From NCBI RefSeq assembly GCF_003946175.1, contig NZ_RHOK01000019.1, forward strand, positions 1 to 49,711: 49,711 bases of DNA, read 5' to 3'. Both the position numbers and the translations under genes were made by a program. Of this stretch, positions 40,353 through 49,602 are shown piece after piece. Below the pieces are notes generated by a model that searched no databases, was not told the DNA's origin, and saw only the letters and a program-made list of their open reading frames with translations. Each line of letters opens with the position of its first letter. Position 1 is the stretch's first letter. This stretch comes from Lacticaseibacillus suibinensis (GTDB lineage: Bacteria; Bacillota; Bacilli; Lactobacillales; Lactobacillaceae).

Positions 40353-41369
40353 ATGCTTTATACTGTCACACCAATTCAAGGCCCCACCGACCAAGCGGTG
40401 ATCAAGCCCAAAGAAGATACCGCCGTTTTTCTTGGTCACATCGGGTTTTTGCCTCTGCGCTATTCCCGCTACATCAACAATGAAGACCACTGGGAAACTG
40501 AAATCAAAGGTGGAATTTTAGCGCCAGTGCAAGCCGGCGATATTGTCATCCCGCAAGTACCAGGGTATGCGCCGCTGACGGTGGAAGATGCCTTCGTGCA
40601 TGGTACCCATGATCGCGGCGGGAAGGTGATTGCCTTGGTGCACGACGCGGAATATTTGCGCTATCCCAAGAGCTACGACCGCAAGACCTGGGTCGAATAC
40701 CTCGGCTCCTACGACGCCTTGCTGGTGAACACCCCAGAAGAAAAGCGCCAAGTCTTGGCCAGTGGGGTAAACCTGCCCATCGTCGTGACGGGTCCTTGGG
40801 GCTATATTCAACCCATCGGCTCGCGGCAGCCGCATTTTTCCAAGACGATTCATTATGCCGGTAATCTGGTGGAATGGAAGGGCGGCTTCATGGCCAACAT
40901 CCCAGCCGGACTTGATGTGAAACTATACGGCTCCAGTGATGGTAATAGCGATCTAGGCTATAGCATTGCCGATTCCGTGGAGCGCATGGGTTCCTATTCG
41001 CAGGAAGCCTTGGCGCTGGCCTTGGATAATGGCTTTGGGCTGGTTTGGGACGAGAATTCGACCCATCACTACAACGACTACGCCATGATCAACATGCCGC
41101 ATAAGCTGAGCCTGTACCTGTCGCTGGGGCTGCCAGTCATTGCCAAAAAAGGCAGCCAGGTCGGCAACTTTGTGGCGGCCAATCACGTCGGCATTGTGGT
41201 GGACGATATGGAAGCCTTGGTGCCAGTGATGGCAGCCATGGATGAAGCCCATTACAACGAATTGCTGGCGGCGGTCAAGCCAATGGAAGCTTTGGTTCGC
41301 TCTGGGCGCCATCTTCAACTGGCTGCCCTCAAAGCCATCATGGCTGTGAACGGCATTTCAGAATATTAA
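40353..41369 (+). CDS. Gtf3-like glycosyltransferase, copy 1
   Basis: 338 residues of the Gtf3 (formerly Nss) type found in SecA2 loci, a GT-B-like enzyme that adds the second sugar to the adhesin glycan in streptococci. Visible segments: VIALVHDAEYLRYP, IHYAGNLVEWKGGF, the FGLVWDE acceptor/donor site and MPHKLSLYLSLGLPVI. AGGAG lies 8 bases before the ATG. It is about half identical to the next gene, so the pair arose by tandem duplication. Confidence 0.85.
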   Translation: MLYTVTPIQGPTDQAVIKPKEDTAVFLGHIGFLPLRYSRYINNEDHWETEIKGGILAPVQAGDIVIPQVPGYAPLTVEDAFVHGTHDRGGKVIALVHDAEYLRYPKSYDRKTWVEYLGSYDALLVNTPEEKRQVLASGVNLPIVVTGPWGYIQPIGSRQPHFSKTIHYAGNLVEWKGGFMANIPAGLDVKLYGSSDGNSDLGYSIADSVERMGSYSQEALALALDNGFGLVWDENSTHHYNDYAMINMPHKLSLYLSLGLPVIAKKGSQVGNFVAANHVGIVVDDMEALVPVMAAMDEAHYNELLAAVKPMEALVRSGRHLQLAALKAIMAVNGISEY

Positions 41370-41440
41370 GGCACCGCTAGCTGTTTCCACACCGCCTGCC
41401 GCACTGGCAGACGGCGTTCCCTTTGCCTCAGGAGGTCAAC

Positions 41441-42460
41441 ATGAATTTTATTATCAGTCCGCTTCAAGCGGCGTCCGATCAGGCTGTGGTCAAGCCGAAA
41501 GAAGACGTTGCGCATTATCTTCAGCAAATCGGGCTTCAGCCTCTTTGGTACAATCGCTTCATCAAGTTTGAAGGCGACGGCGATTGGGCCGGGCGTATCG
41601 AAGGGATGCTGGGGCCAGTGCAAGCTGGCGATGTGGTCATCTACCAGACGCCGACCTACGCGGATATCACGATTGAAAAGTACATCATTGAGGCCGTGCA
41701 CCAGCGCCACGCGAAAATCGTCGCGTTGGTCCATGATGTGGAGTATCTGCGCTATCCGGAGTTGTATCCGAAAGTGGAATGGTTGGCTTATCTCAATAGT
41801 TTTGACGTGGTGATGGTGTCAACGGTGCCGATGGCAGCTGCGATTAAGGCGGACGGGGTGAAGCGGCCCATCATTATCAGCGGCCCATGGGGGTACGTGG
41901 AGCCGATGACGTACCGCCAACCAAGCTTCAGCCGGACCTTGCATTATGCTGGCAATCTGATGAAGTGGAAGAGTGGCTTCCTGCGGCATGTGCCTGCCAG
42001 CCTGGATGTCCAGGTCTATGGCTCGGAGAATGGTCAAACGAATTTAAGCTATCCGCTTGGCCCTGGGGTCACTTACCGCGGCACCATGTCGCAAGCGCAG
42101 TTAGGCTTAACGCTGACGCACGGCTTTGGCTTGATTTGGGATGAAGACGATCAGGATCATTACGCGGCCTATGCGCGCATCAACCAGGCGCATAAATTCA
42201 GCCTGTACTTGGCGCTGGGCTTGCCGGTGATTGCCAACCGGGAAAGTGCGATTGGGGCCTACATCGAGCAAAATCATGTCGGCCTGGTGGTTGATCGCCT
42301 GGCCCAGCTTCCTGATGTGCTGGCGGCGCAAACTGAAGTCACCTATGGCCCACTGGTTGACCAGGTCAAAGCGCTGTCGGCCTTGATTCGCTCTGGCCGG
42401 CACACGCAACTGGCCGCTTTAAAAGCCGTCTTAGCGGCGCATGACATTACCAGCGAGTAG
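41441..42460 (+). CDS. Gtf3-like glycosyltransferase, copy 2
   Basis: 339 residues, paralogue of the preceding gene, with IVALVHDVEYLRYP, LHYAGNLMKWKSGF, FGLIWDE and QAHKFSLYLALGLPVI. AGGAGG is 5 bases before the ATG at 41441. Both copies keep the same motifs, so each probably has its own sugar or acceptor. A strong terminator follows, which ends the glycosyltransferase operon. Confidence 0.85.
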   Translation: MNFIISPLQAASDQAVVKPKEDVAHYLQQIGLQPLWYNRFIKFEGDGDWAGRIEGMLGPVQAGDVVIYQTPTYADITIEKYIIEAVHQRHAKIVALVHDVEYLRYPELYPKVEWLAYLNSFDVVMVSTVPMAAAIKADGVKRPIIISGPWGYVEPMTYRQPSFSRTLHYAGNLMKWKSGFLRHVPASLDVQVYGSENGQTNLSYPLGPGVTYRGTMSQAQLGLTLTHGFGLIWDEDDQDHYAAYARINQAHKFSLYLALGLPVIANRESAIGAYIEQNHVGLVVDRLAQLPDVLAAQTEVTYGPLVDQVKALSALIRSGRHTQLAALKAVLAAHDITSE

Positions 42461-42523
42461 GTGGCACCTGAGGCCCCGCTTGGCCTAGTTTTAATAACTG
42501 CCACCTTCACTAGCGTTAAAAAG

Positions 42524-42563
42524 AAGCGGCTTCATTCCCAGTAGATAGGGAATGAAGCCGCTT
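42524..42563. terminator. Terminator after the glycosyltransferase genes
   Basis: A perfect 16-bp stem (AAGCGGCTTCATTCCC and complement) with an 8-base loop, flanked by A on the left and TTAATTG on the right. Confidence 0.9.
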
Positions 42564-42791
42564 AATTGTGGCACTGGCAGTTGCTTATTGGTTGAAGGGG
42601 CCACGCTTGCTTTTCGCCCGCCAACTTTGGTTCACTAGAGGCAGCCACCGACCCCAATCAGGGCCGGCCGCCAGAATTGTTCCCTATGTGTACCATTTTT
42701 CGAAACGAGAGTTGTCATATATGAGCGTGGAAATAATTGGCCTGTGCTATACTTTAAATAACATTTTTTCTGAAAAATGAGCCTCTGCCGC
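42564..42791. other. Intergenic region before the small membrane gene
   Basis: No gene seen. A TATACT box is at about 42748 but lacks a -35 box at proper distance. CATTTTT/AAAAATG near 42762-42779 forms a weak hairpin that could end the minus-strand gene at 42792. Confidence 0.4.
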
Positions 42792-43001
42792 TTAAAACAT
42801 GGTCAAAAGCGGCACCAAGATGCCAATCAGCATCAATCCGGCCAACAGAAACGCCATGAAAATTTGTGAACCTTTACCCCCAGGCTTTTTCTTGGTGGGC
42901 TTGACGATTTCCTTTTTTTCTTTGGCGAACCGGCCTTCGATATCTTGGTCGAGCAAGCTATCGGCTTGATTAATCTTTTTTTTCTCTGTTTTCATACCCA
43001 C
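42792..43001 (-). CDS. Small lysine-rich single-span membrane protein
   Basis: 69 residues (67 if the second ATG at 42995 is used). A basic, coiled N-terminal two thirds is followed by KKKPGGKGSQIF and one C-terminal membrane span that ends the protein. It is divergent from secA2, with about 70 bases between them. It resembles in layout the very short membrane proteins of lactobacilli of unknown function. A link to the accessory Sec system is possible only by position. Confidence 0.65.
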   Translation of the reverse strand: MGMKTEKKKINQADSLLDQDIEGRFAKEKKEIVKPTKKKPGGKGSQIFMAFLLAGLMLIGILVPLLTMF

Positions 43002-43068
43002 ATTATATGGATGCCGGCGTGAAACTGCAATGTGAACTCACTGAAGCCAAAGGAACGATGATCCCGAG

Positions 43069-45417
43069 ATGAATTTTTCCCTGCGTAGACATAAATACAT
43101 CCGGCAAACCCGGCAAATTCAAGCCTTGATCAAGCAGTACCAGGCGCTTGGCGATGAGCAGCTGAAGGCGAAGACGGTAGAACTGCGTGAGCAGCTCGCC
43201 CAAGGCAAACCGCTCGATAAACTGCTGGTGGAAGCATACGCGACCGTCTGTGAGGCGGCGCGGCGGGTGCTGGGCATGGTGCCGTATGACGTTCAGATTT
43301 TGGGCGCCGTGGCGATGGAAGACCGCAACATCATCGAAATGAAAACCGGTGAAGGCAAAACGTTGACCGCGATCATGCCCATGTACCTGCATGGTCTGAC
43401 TGGGCCAGGCAATTTTTTGATTACCGCCAATGAATACTTGGCCAACCGTGATGCCAAAGAAATGGGCGTGGTTTACCAGTGGCTGGGGCTGACGGTGATG
43501 CCTGGTGTGGCCGAAGAAGGTAGCGATGAAGACGAATTAGATCGCCACCAGGTTTACAGTGCGGATATTGTCTACACCACCAATAGTGCGCTGGGCTTTG
43601 ATTATCTCACCGATAACCTGGCTTCGACCGCTGAAGACCGTTACATGCAAGGCTTCAACTTTGCCTTGCTGGATGAGGCCGATGCGGTGCTGCTGGATTC
43701 AGCTTCGACGCCCCTGATTATTTCCGGGGCGCCGAGGCCGCAATCGAATTTTTACGTGTCTTCAGACCGGCTGATCAAAATGCTGGTGGAAGATGAGGAC
43801 TTTGAACGCAGCGAAGACGAAAAGCAGATCTGGTTCACCCCAGCTGGGATTGAGCGCATGCAGGCGTATTTTGGCGTTGACGATTTGCTCAGCAAAGACT
43901 GGACCGACTTGTACCGCCATCTGGTGCTGGCCTTACGGGCGAATTACCTGCTGAAGCCAGACCGTGATTACATCGTCGCGCATGGCGAGGTGTCGTTGAT
44001 CGACATTACCAATGGCCGCGAACTGACCGGGATGAAACTGGAAGCAGGGATGCACCAGGCGCTGGAAGCCAAAGAAGGCGTGGGGATTACCCAGGAAATG
44101 CGGGCGATGGCGCAAGTCACGTTCCAGAATTTATTTCGCATGTTCCATCAGCTGGCTGGCATGACCGGTACCGCCGCCACGGATGCGTCAGAGTTCATGG
44201 AAATTTATCATCTGGCGGTCTTTAAGGTGCCGACGCACAAGCCGAATATTCGCAAAGACCGGCCGGACCGGCTGTTCATCAGCAATGAAGCCAAGCTGCT
44301 GGCGTCACTCAAGGTGATTCGCCAAGCCTATGAAGATAAACGGCCGGTGCTGATTGAGACCGGCTCTTTGGCCCTGTCCAACCTGTATTCGCGGCTCCTG
44401 CTGCGGGAAGGCATTCCGCACAGCCTGCTGAATGCCCGCTCCGCTGCCAAAGAAGCGAACATTGTCGCCGAAGCCGGCCGGCCAGGCGCTGTGACGGTGG
44501 CGACTTCCATGGCCGGCCGCGGCACCGATATTCACCTCGGCGATGGCGTTAAGGCGCAAGGCGGGCTGCTGGTGCTGGGCACCGAGCGGATGGATAACCC
44601 CCGGGTGGACAACCAACTCCGTGGCCGCGCCGGCCGCCAAGGCGACCCCGGCGAAAGTTTGTTTTATGCCTCACTGGAGGACCGCATTGTCTTGCAAAAC
44701 GCTCCACGCCATGTGCGCAAGTGGACCGACAAACATGCGACCGCCCCAAAACAGCGCTTGAGCAACCACGGCCGGTTTCGGCATGTGATTGACAATGCCC
44801 AGCGGGTGATTGCGACCGGAGAACGTTCACAACGGTTTTCCACGTTGCAATATGGCGAGGTGTTCCGGGTGCAGCGCGACAAAATTTATGAGCAACGCGA
44901 TGCCATCATCGCGGGAGAAGATGTGCAGGGTAAGGTCGACTTTGCCGTTAAGCAAGCGGCGCGCAACTTTGTCCAAGATCATCCGCAACCGGACGTGGCG
45001 GCGTTTTTGGATTTTGTTTATCAGCATGTCGACCGTGACTACAATCCTGCCCCGGTGCGCGAAGCACCTAAGCTCGCGGCCGACGTTGATTACTTGACCG
45101 ACTTGATCATGCACCGGCTCGCTGCGGTGCATGAAAAGCTGCCCGCCGAGGATCAATGGGCCTATTTTGAACGGCTGGCCCTGCTGAAGGCCATCGACTG
45201 GGAATGGATTGAGCAAGTGGACAACTTACAGACGCTACAGAGTGTCACCATGAATCGCAGCACGCAAGGCAGCAATCCGATGTATGAGTACCAAAAAGAA
45301 AGTCGGCGCAGTTTTAAGGTGATGAAACGCGCCTTGTATCAAGAAGTGCTGGCCAATCTGTTGTGCTCGGAGCTGATTGCCAAGGCCGATGGTACGGTGA
45401 AGGTTAATTTCCCTTAA
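43069..45417 (+). CDS. secA2: Accessory Sec system translocase ATPase SecA2
   Basis: 782 residues. SecA motor features: Walker A MKTGEGKTLTA (near 92), LLDEADAVLLDSASTPLI (Walker B), GMTGTAATDASEF and MAGRGTDIHLGDGV with QLRGRAGRQGDPG. It lacks the long C-terminal zinc linker of housekeeping SecA, as SecA2 proteins do. It drives export of the glycosylated serine-rich adhesin. Ribosome site is weak (GGAACGATGATCCCGAG). It opens the secA2-secY2-asp1-asp2 operon. Confidence 0.95.
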   Translation: MNFSLRRHKYIRQTRQIQALIKQYQALGDEQLKAKTVELREQLAQGKPLDKLLVEAYATVCEAARRVLGMVPYDVQILGAVAMEDRNIIEMKTGEGKTLTAIMPMYLHGLTGPGNFLITANEYLANRDAKEMGVVYQWLGLTVMPGVAEEGSDEDELDRHQVYSADIVYTTNSALGFDYLTDNLASTAEDRYMQGFNFALLDEADAVLLDSASTPLIISGAPRPQSNFYVSSDRLIKMLVEDEDFERSEDEKQIWFTPAGIERMQAYFGVDDLLSKDWTDLYRHLVLALRANYLLKPDRDYIVAHGEVSLIDITNGRELTGMKLEAGMHQALEAKEGVGITQEMRAMAQVTFQNLFRMFHQLAGMTGTAATDASEFMEIYHLAVFKVPTHKPNIRKDRPDRLFISNEAKLLASLKVIRQAYEDKRPVLIETGSLALSNLYSRLLLREGIPHSLLNARSAAKEANIVAEAGRPGAVTVATSMAGRGTDIHLGDGVKAQGGLLVLGTERMDNPRVDNQLRGRAGRQGDPGESLFYASLEDRIVLQNAPRHVRKWTDKHATAPKQRLSNHGRFRHVIDNAQRVIATGERSQRFSTLQYGEVFRVQRDKIYEQRDAIIAGEDVQGKVDFAVKQAARNFVQDHPQPDVAAFLDFVYQHVDRDYNPAPVREAPKLAADVDYLTDLIMHRLAAVHEKLPAEDQWAYFERLALLKAIDWEWIEQVDNLQTLQSVTMNRSTQGSNPMYEYQKESRRSFKVMKRALYQEVLANLLCSELIAKADGTVKVNFP

Positions 45418-45427
45418 GGAGGCAGCA

Positions 45428-46657
45428 ATGAAAACCAATCATGATCTCTTGAAACGCTGCCTCACCACGATGATGCTGGTCGCCATTTTGGCTCTGGGCC
45501 AGCAAATTCCGATTCCAGGCTACGATCTCACCGCCGCTTCAGATGCTTTGGCCAAGTTCCAATTTTTGCAGGTCTTCAGTTACGCCACTGGTGGCGCACT
45601 CGGCGCCCCGACCTTAATGTCATTGGGCTTAGGCCCGTACATGACGGCGCTGATTTTATGGCAGGCGCTGTCTTCCTTGGGTATTCCCGCTGTGGATAAG
45701 CTTTCCACGCGCACTGCCGGCTTCATTCAAAACGGTATCACCGCGGTGTTAGCACTGGTGCAGGGTTTGGAAATGCTGTGGCTAAGTCGCTCGGCGCTGA
45801 CGCCGCTATATCTACCAGGCGGCAGCTATGATTTCTCGTTTCTGGTGGCGCTTTTGATTTTGACCGCTGGGGCGATGCTGGTCGTGTATCTGGCGCTGTA
45901 TAACGCCGACCATGGCATTGGAAGTACGGTGATGCTGATTTTACCCGGCTTGATTTTGAACATTCCGAACATGCTTCAAAATGGCTGGGGGCACTCGCCG
46001 TATCCGCTGACGCCGGAACATATCGCCACGGCCTGCGTCGTGGGCGTGATTGTGCTGCTGGTGGCCGTGCCCCTGAATTATGGCGAAATTCGCTTTGAAC
46101 TGCAAAAGCCGATGCTGGAAAGTGCCTTTTCCAAGCCGTATCTGCCGCTACCGTTTTTGACGGCGGGTTCAATGCCGTTCATGTTTTCGACCATGGTTTT
46201 CACCATTCCACAAACAGTGGTGCAAGCCACCAACCTGCGCTTTTCCAAGGTTGGCCAAGCCATTTTAGCCTGGACCGATTACTTGAACTGGCGCGGGATT
46301 ATCACGTATGGTGTGATTTTGGTGCTGTTAGGCTTCGTGTTCGGCTTCGTGAACTTCCAGCCCAGCAAACAAGCCAAAACCTTGAAGGAAAGTGGCGACT
46401 ACATTGCCGGCGTGATGCCTGGCGATGACACGGAAGCCTTTTTGACCCATCACTTCCTGTGGCTGACGGTGATTGGCAACAGCATCATCTTTGTCATTGC
46501 GTTGCTCCCGCTGGTGATTGGGCTTTATATCAAAGGCATCTCGAACTACACGTTGCTGATTGGAAATCTGTTTATCATGATCACCATCATTTCAACGGTG
46601 GTGCAGCAGTTCCAAGCGCTGCGACTGAAAAACCAGTACCAACTCTTCGATGAATAA
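45428..46657 (+). CDS. secY2: Accessory Sec channel protein SecY2
   Basis: 409 residues with about ten membrane spans of SecY type. It begins with LGQQIPIPGYDLTAASDA and has the shortened cytoplasmic loops typical of SecY2, compared with about 430 residues of SecY. It makes the dedicated channel for the substrate handed over by SecA2 and Asp1-3. AAGGAGG lies 6 bases before the ATG and the gene follows secA2 by 10 bases. Confidence 0.94.
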   Translation: MKTNHDLLKRCLTTMMLVAILALGQQIPIPGYDLTAASDALAKFQFLQVFSYATGGALGAPTLMSLGLGPYMTALILWQALSSLGIPAVDKLSTRTAGFIQNGITAVLALVQGLEMLWLSRSALTPLYLPGGSYDFSFLVALLILTAGAMLVVYLALYNADHGIGSTVMLILPGLILNIPNMLQNGWGHSPYPLTPEHIATACVVGVIVLLVAVPLNYGEIRFELQKPMLESAFSKPYLPLPFLTAGSMPFMFSTMVFTIPQTVVQATNLRFSKVGQAILAWTDYLNWRGIITYGVILVLLGFVFGFVNFQPSKQAKTLKESGDYIAGVMPGDDTEAFLTHHFLWLTVIGNSIIFVIALLPLVIGLYIKGISNYTLLIGNLFIMITIISTVVQQFQALRLKNQYQLFDE

Positions 46658-46674
46658 GCCTAAGGAGGTTCAGC

Positions 46675-48249
46675 ATGCTTACATTATTGGTTGATTTAAA
46701 CGCCGCGGATGCGCATCCGGACCTCAATCGGGTGGTGGAGCTGGCGCAAGTGTTCAAAGCTAATCAGCAGCCTTTTACCCTGATGACGGCAAAGGCCGCT
46801 CCGGATCTGCAGTTCATGCTGCACCAAGTGGGCTTGGATACCGTGCCGCTGGTACGCTTATATGACCAGTTGCTAGGCATCCACGAGCCAAGCGGTACGC
46901 CACTGCAGCTGGCCGAAGTGCCGCTGCCAGCCGATTTGCTCCCGGTGTATGCCTGGCCGAACGTGAATTACTTCGCCGGCGAGCGCCTGGCCAAAACGGT
47001 CGCGCTGCATCCGCGAGGGTTTGTCTGGCAAATCACGGACTATGAGCCGACCGGCGCGCGCAGCGTGGCGCAATACGATGACCGCGGCAATCGCCTGTAT
47101 GTCGATTACCGTGAACAAGGCAATGGACTGGTCAAGCGTGAGTGGTTCGATGATCAAGATCAGCTCGTGATGACCGAAGACCGCCAAGGCGCTGTGACCA
47201 TGGCACCGCAAGTCGCGAGTCGCTTCGCCTTCAGCCACTATCCGGACCGCAGCGCGGTGCTGGCGGAAGTGATGGACCGCTGGGTGATGGCCGCTGGCCG
47301 CCAGCCAACGCTAGTGGCAACGATGACGCCAGCCAATCTGGCGTTGCGCCGGCAGTTGACGCTGTTTCCGCAGGTGATTTTCCTCGCGGCGGCCAACACT
47401 GAACTAAAAGTGGTGGATCGCCTCAGCGTTCAAGCCGCCGACCAGGTGGTGCTACCGACGCAGGAAGACCGCCGACTGTTTTTACAGCAGTTCCAAAATG
47501 CCGCTGATTGGGAGGACCAGACGCGGGCGATTTTGCCGTATCCGACGTCCCTGAGCCTCGGGCATAGTAATGAAGTACCGACGATGATGACCTACTGGTT
47601 CGTTGGTGATGCAGATGAAGCGGAGTTCCGGCAAACGTTGGAGCAAATGCTGACCATGCTGCAGAAAAATCGCGCCAAAACAGTGATGATTGAAGCTGAT
47701 GACGACGCGCGGGTGGAGGCTGGTCAGCACGTCGTGGCCCATTGGCTCGAAACCAAACTGGGCGTAGATTTACAGTCTGAGGATTATCAAAACGTGATGG
47801 CCTATCTGAAGAAAAAGCAGGCCAATGAGCTGACCCCGGCTGAGCGTAAGGCTGGCAAGAGCCTGCGGGAAAGCGCCGGTTGGGGGACCGCTAGTGCGGC
47901 CTACAACTTGCAGCAGCGCGTGGTGATGAACCCACCGCTTCCGCCGGAGGCTCAAGCGGCCGCGATGAGTGCGGCGCGCGTGTACTTGGATACCAGCAAG
48001 CTGACGAACCTGCGCTTGCAAATGCTGGCCATCAGCAATGCCATTCCGCAACTGGTGCGGCGCGCCAACGATTTTATCGAGGACCATCAAACTGGCATTG
48101 TGGTGGCGACCCCGGATCAAATCGTGCCGGGACTGAGTTATTTCTTGGATACGCTACATCATTGGAATACGGCGCAAGTGGGCAATGCGGCTTTGCTAGA
48201 GGCCAACACAGCCACCCACATTATGAACGAGTGGAAAAAGGTGATTTAA
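46675..48249 (+). CDS. asp1: Accessory Sec protein Asp1
   Basis: 524 residues, of Asp1 length. In other bacteria Asp1 is a GT-B-fold protein without transferase activity that joins Asp2 and Asp3 to deliver the adhesin to SecA2. Segments such as YFAGERLAKTV, FVWQITDYEPTGARSVAQYD and a C-terminal LGLSYFLDTLHHWN-like part fit. AAGGAGG is 6 bases before the ATG. It directly adjoins asp2 (stop 48249, next ATG 48250). Confidence 0.9.
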   Translation: MLTLLVDLNAADAHPDLNRVVELAQVFKANQQPFTLMTAKAAPDLQFMLHQVGLDTVPLVRLYDQLLGIHEPSGTPLQLAEVPLPADLLPVYAWPNVNYFAGERLAKTVALHPRGFVWQITDYEPTGARSVAQYDDRGNRLYVDYREQGNGLVKREWFDDQDQLVMTEDRQGAVTMAPQVASRFAFSHYPDRSAVLAEVMDRWVMAAGRQPTLVATMTPANLALRRQLTLFPQVIFLAAANTELKVVDRLSVQAADQVVLPTQEDRRLFLQQFQNAADWEDQTRAILPYPTSLSLGHSNEVPTMMTYWFVGDADEAEFRQTLEQMLTMLQKNRAKTVMIEADDDARVEAGQHVVAHWLETKLGVDLQSEDYQNVMAYLKKKQANELTPAERKAGKSLRESAGWGTASAAYNLQQRVVMNPPLPPEAQAAAMSAARVYLDTSKLTNLRLQMLAISNAIPQLVRRANDFIEDHQTGIVVATPDQIVPGLSYFLDTLHHWNTAQVGNAALLEANTATHIMNEWKKVI

Positions 48250-49602
48250 ATGGCAACCATCAACGTTTTACATGTGGCGGCTCGTTCGCTGCCGCTATGG
48301 GACGCGTTAAGTGATGATTTTGAATATGATTGGTTGCCGGATGACACCGGGCAACCAGTGGCCGGCCAACCGCTGTTTTTGGCAAATGGGCAGTTTAACC
48401 CGCGCTATTTTCGGGCGCTTATCTTGCTTGATGCCACCTCGCCTTGGCTTGATCAGCCTGAGCGGCTGCGGGCGCTACCGGCCAATCAAATCATCTGTGA
48501 TGTGCATGTGGCCCTGCCTGATGCGGCACTGGAAATTTTGAACCTGAAAAATGTGTTTTTCTTCGACTTCGAAGACGTCAAAGGCTTGGCCCATGACCTC
48601 AATGTTGATTTTTTCGACGGTCAACACACTTTCGGAATGGGGCCGCAGTTCCTGCGGCTCGATCCGACTTATCACGGTCCGCTCCGGCAAGAAGGCGGGG
48701 CGTATCGCGTCTTCACGGCCGCCAGTCCAGACTGGGTGCGGGTGGCGGCGCTGCCGAATCCACAGTATGTGCCAGCCAATTTTGATGACCATCTCACCTT
48801 GGAATACGTCGAGCAGCCCGGTCAAGCCGAACTAATGATGGCTATTGACCTGCTGACAGAAGGGGCGCCGACCCAGCGTATCGCGCTCACCGGCGACCAA
48901 CTCCATGAAGGCTATCACCTGCTCGCCGAGGCGGCCACGGGGTTTAACGTGAGCTTCTACATTCGCGGCAGCGGTGAAGTCAAACTGGGCAAGTTCCATG
49001 TGCGGCGGTCTCGCGGCCGGTATGGCGAAGTGCTACTGAACTCGGTGCGGCTACTTGATCCGGCCAGTGGCTATGGTGGCATCATTGCTTACTTCGATGC
49101 TGGGGACTTGAAGCCGCCGCTGAATGTCTTCTTCTCCGGGTTTCGTGGGGATGACGGCTTTGAAGGGCGCGGGATGATGAGTCGCCTCGGCGCACCGCAT
49201 CTGCTGATTACCGATACCCGGTTAATGGGGGGCGGTTTTTATATCGGCAGTCCGGCCTTTGAACAAGCCGTGCTGGATTTGATCAAGCAAACTCTGAAGC
49301 GGCTGCATTTCACTCCGGATCAGTTGACCATGGGCGGCATGTCAATGGGCACCTACGCGGCCTTCTACTATGGCGCGCAGTTGCCGCCGCGGGCTATTTT
49401 CGCCGGCAAGCCGCTGACCAACCTTGGCGCCATCGCCAAGGCCGGGAAGATTCTAAGACCCGGCGATTTTGAAGCCAGCTTTGATGTGCAACTGTACTAT
49501 GAAGGCGACTTAAGCACCGCCAGCAGTGCGCATTTAAATCAGCGGTTGTGGCAACAATTCGACCCCCAGTTTACAATTCAAGTGCAACACCCTGACGACT
49601 AG
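48250..49602 (+). pseudogene. asp2: Accessory Sec protein Asp2, 3'-truncated
   Basis: 450 residues. The C-terminal alpha/beta hydrolase domain has its nucleophile Ser365 in GGMSMGTY, and a carbohydrate-binding-like beta domain precedes it. Asp2 is the O-acetyltransferase that modifies sugars on the adhesin and is needed for export. Known Asp2 proteins have about 500 residues, and their catalytic His lies about 120 residues after the Ser. Here the frame ends 86 residues after the Ser, at FTIQVQHPDD, where relatives go on with a DDY-like motif. The end lies at the edge of an apparent insertion sequence. Truncation is an inference; the N-terminal 450 residues are intact. Confidence 0.8.
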
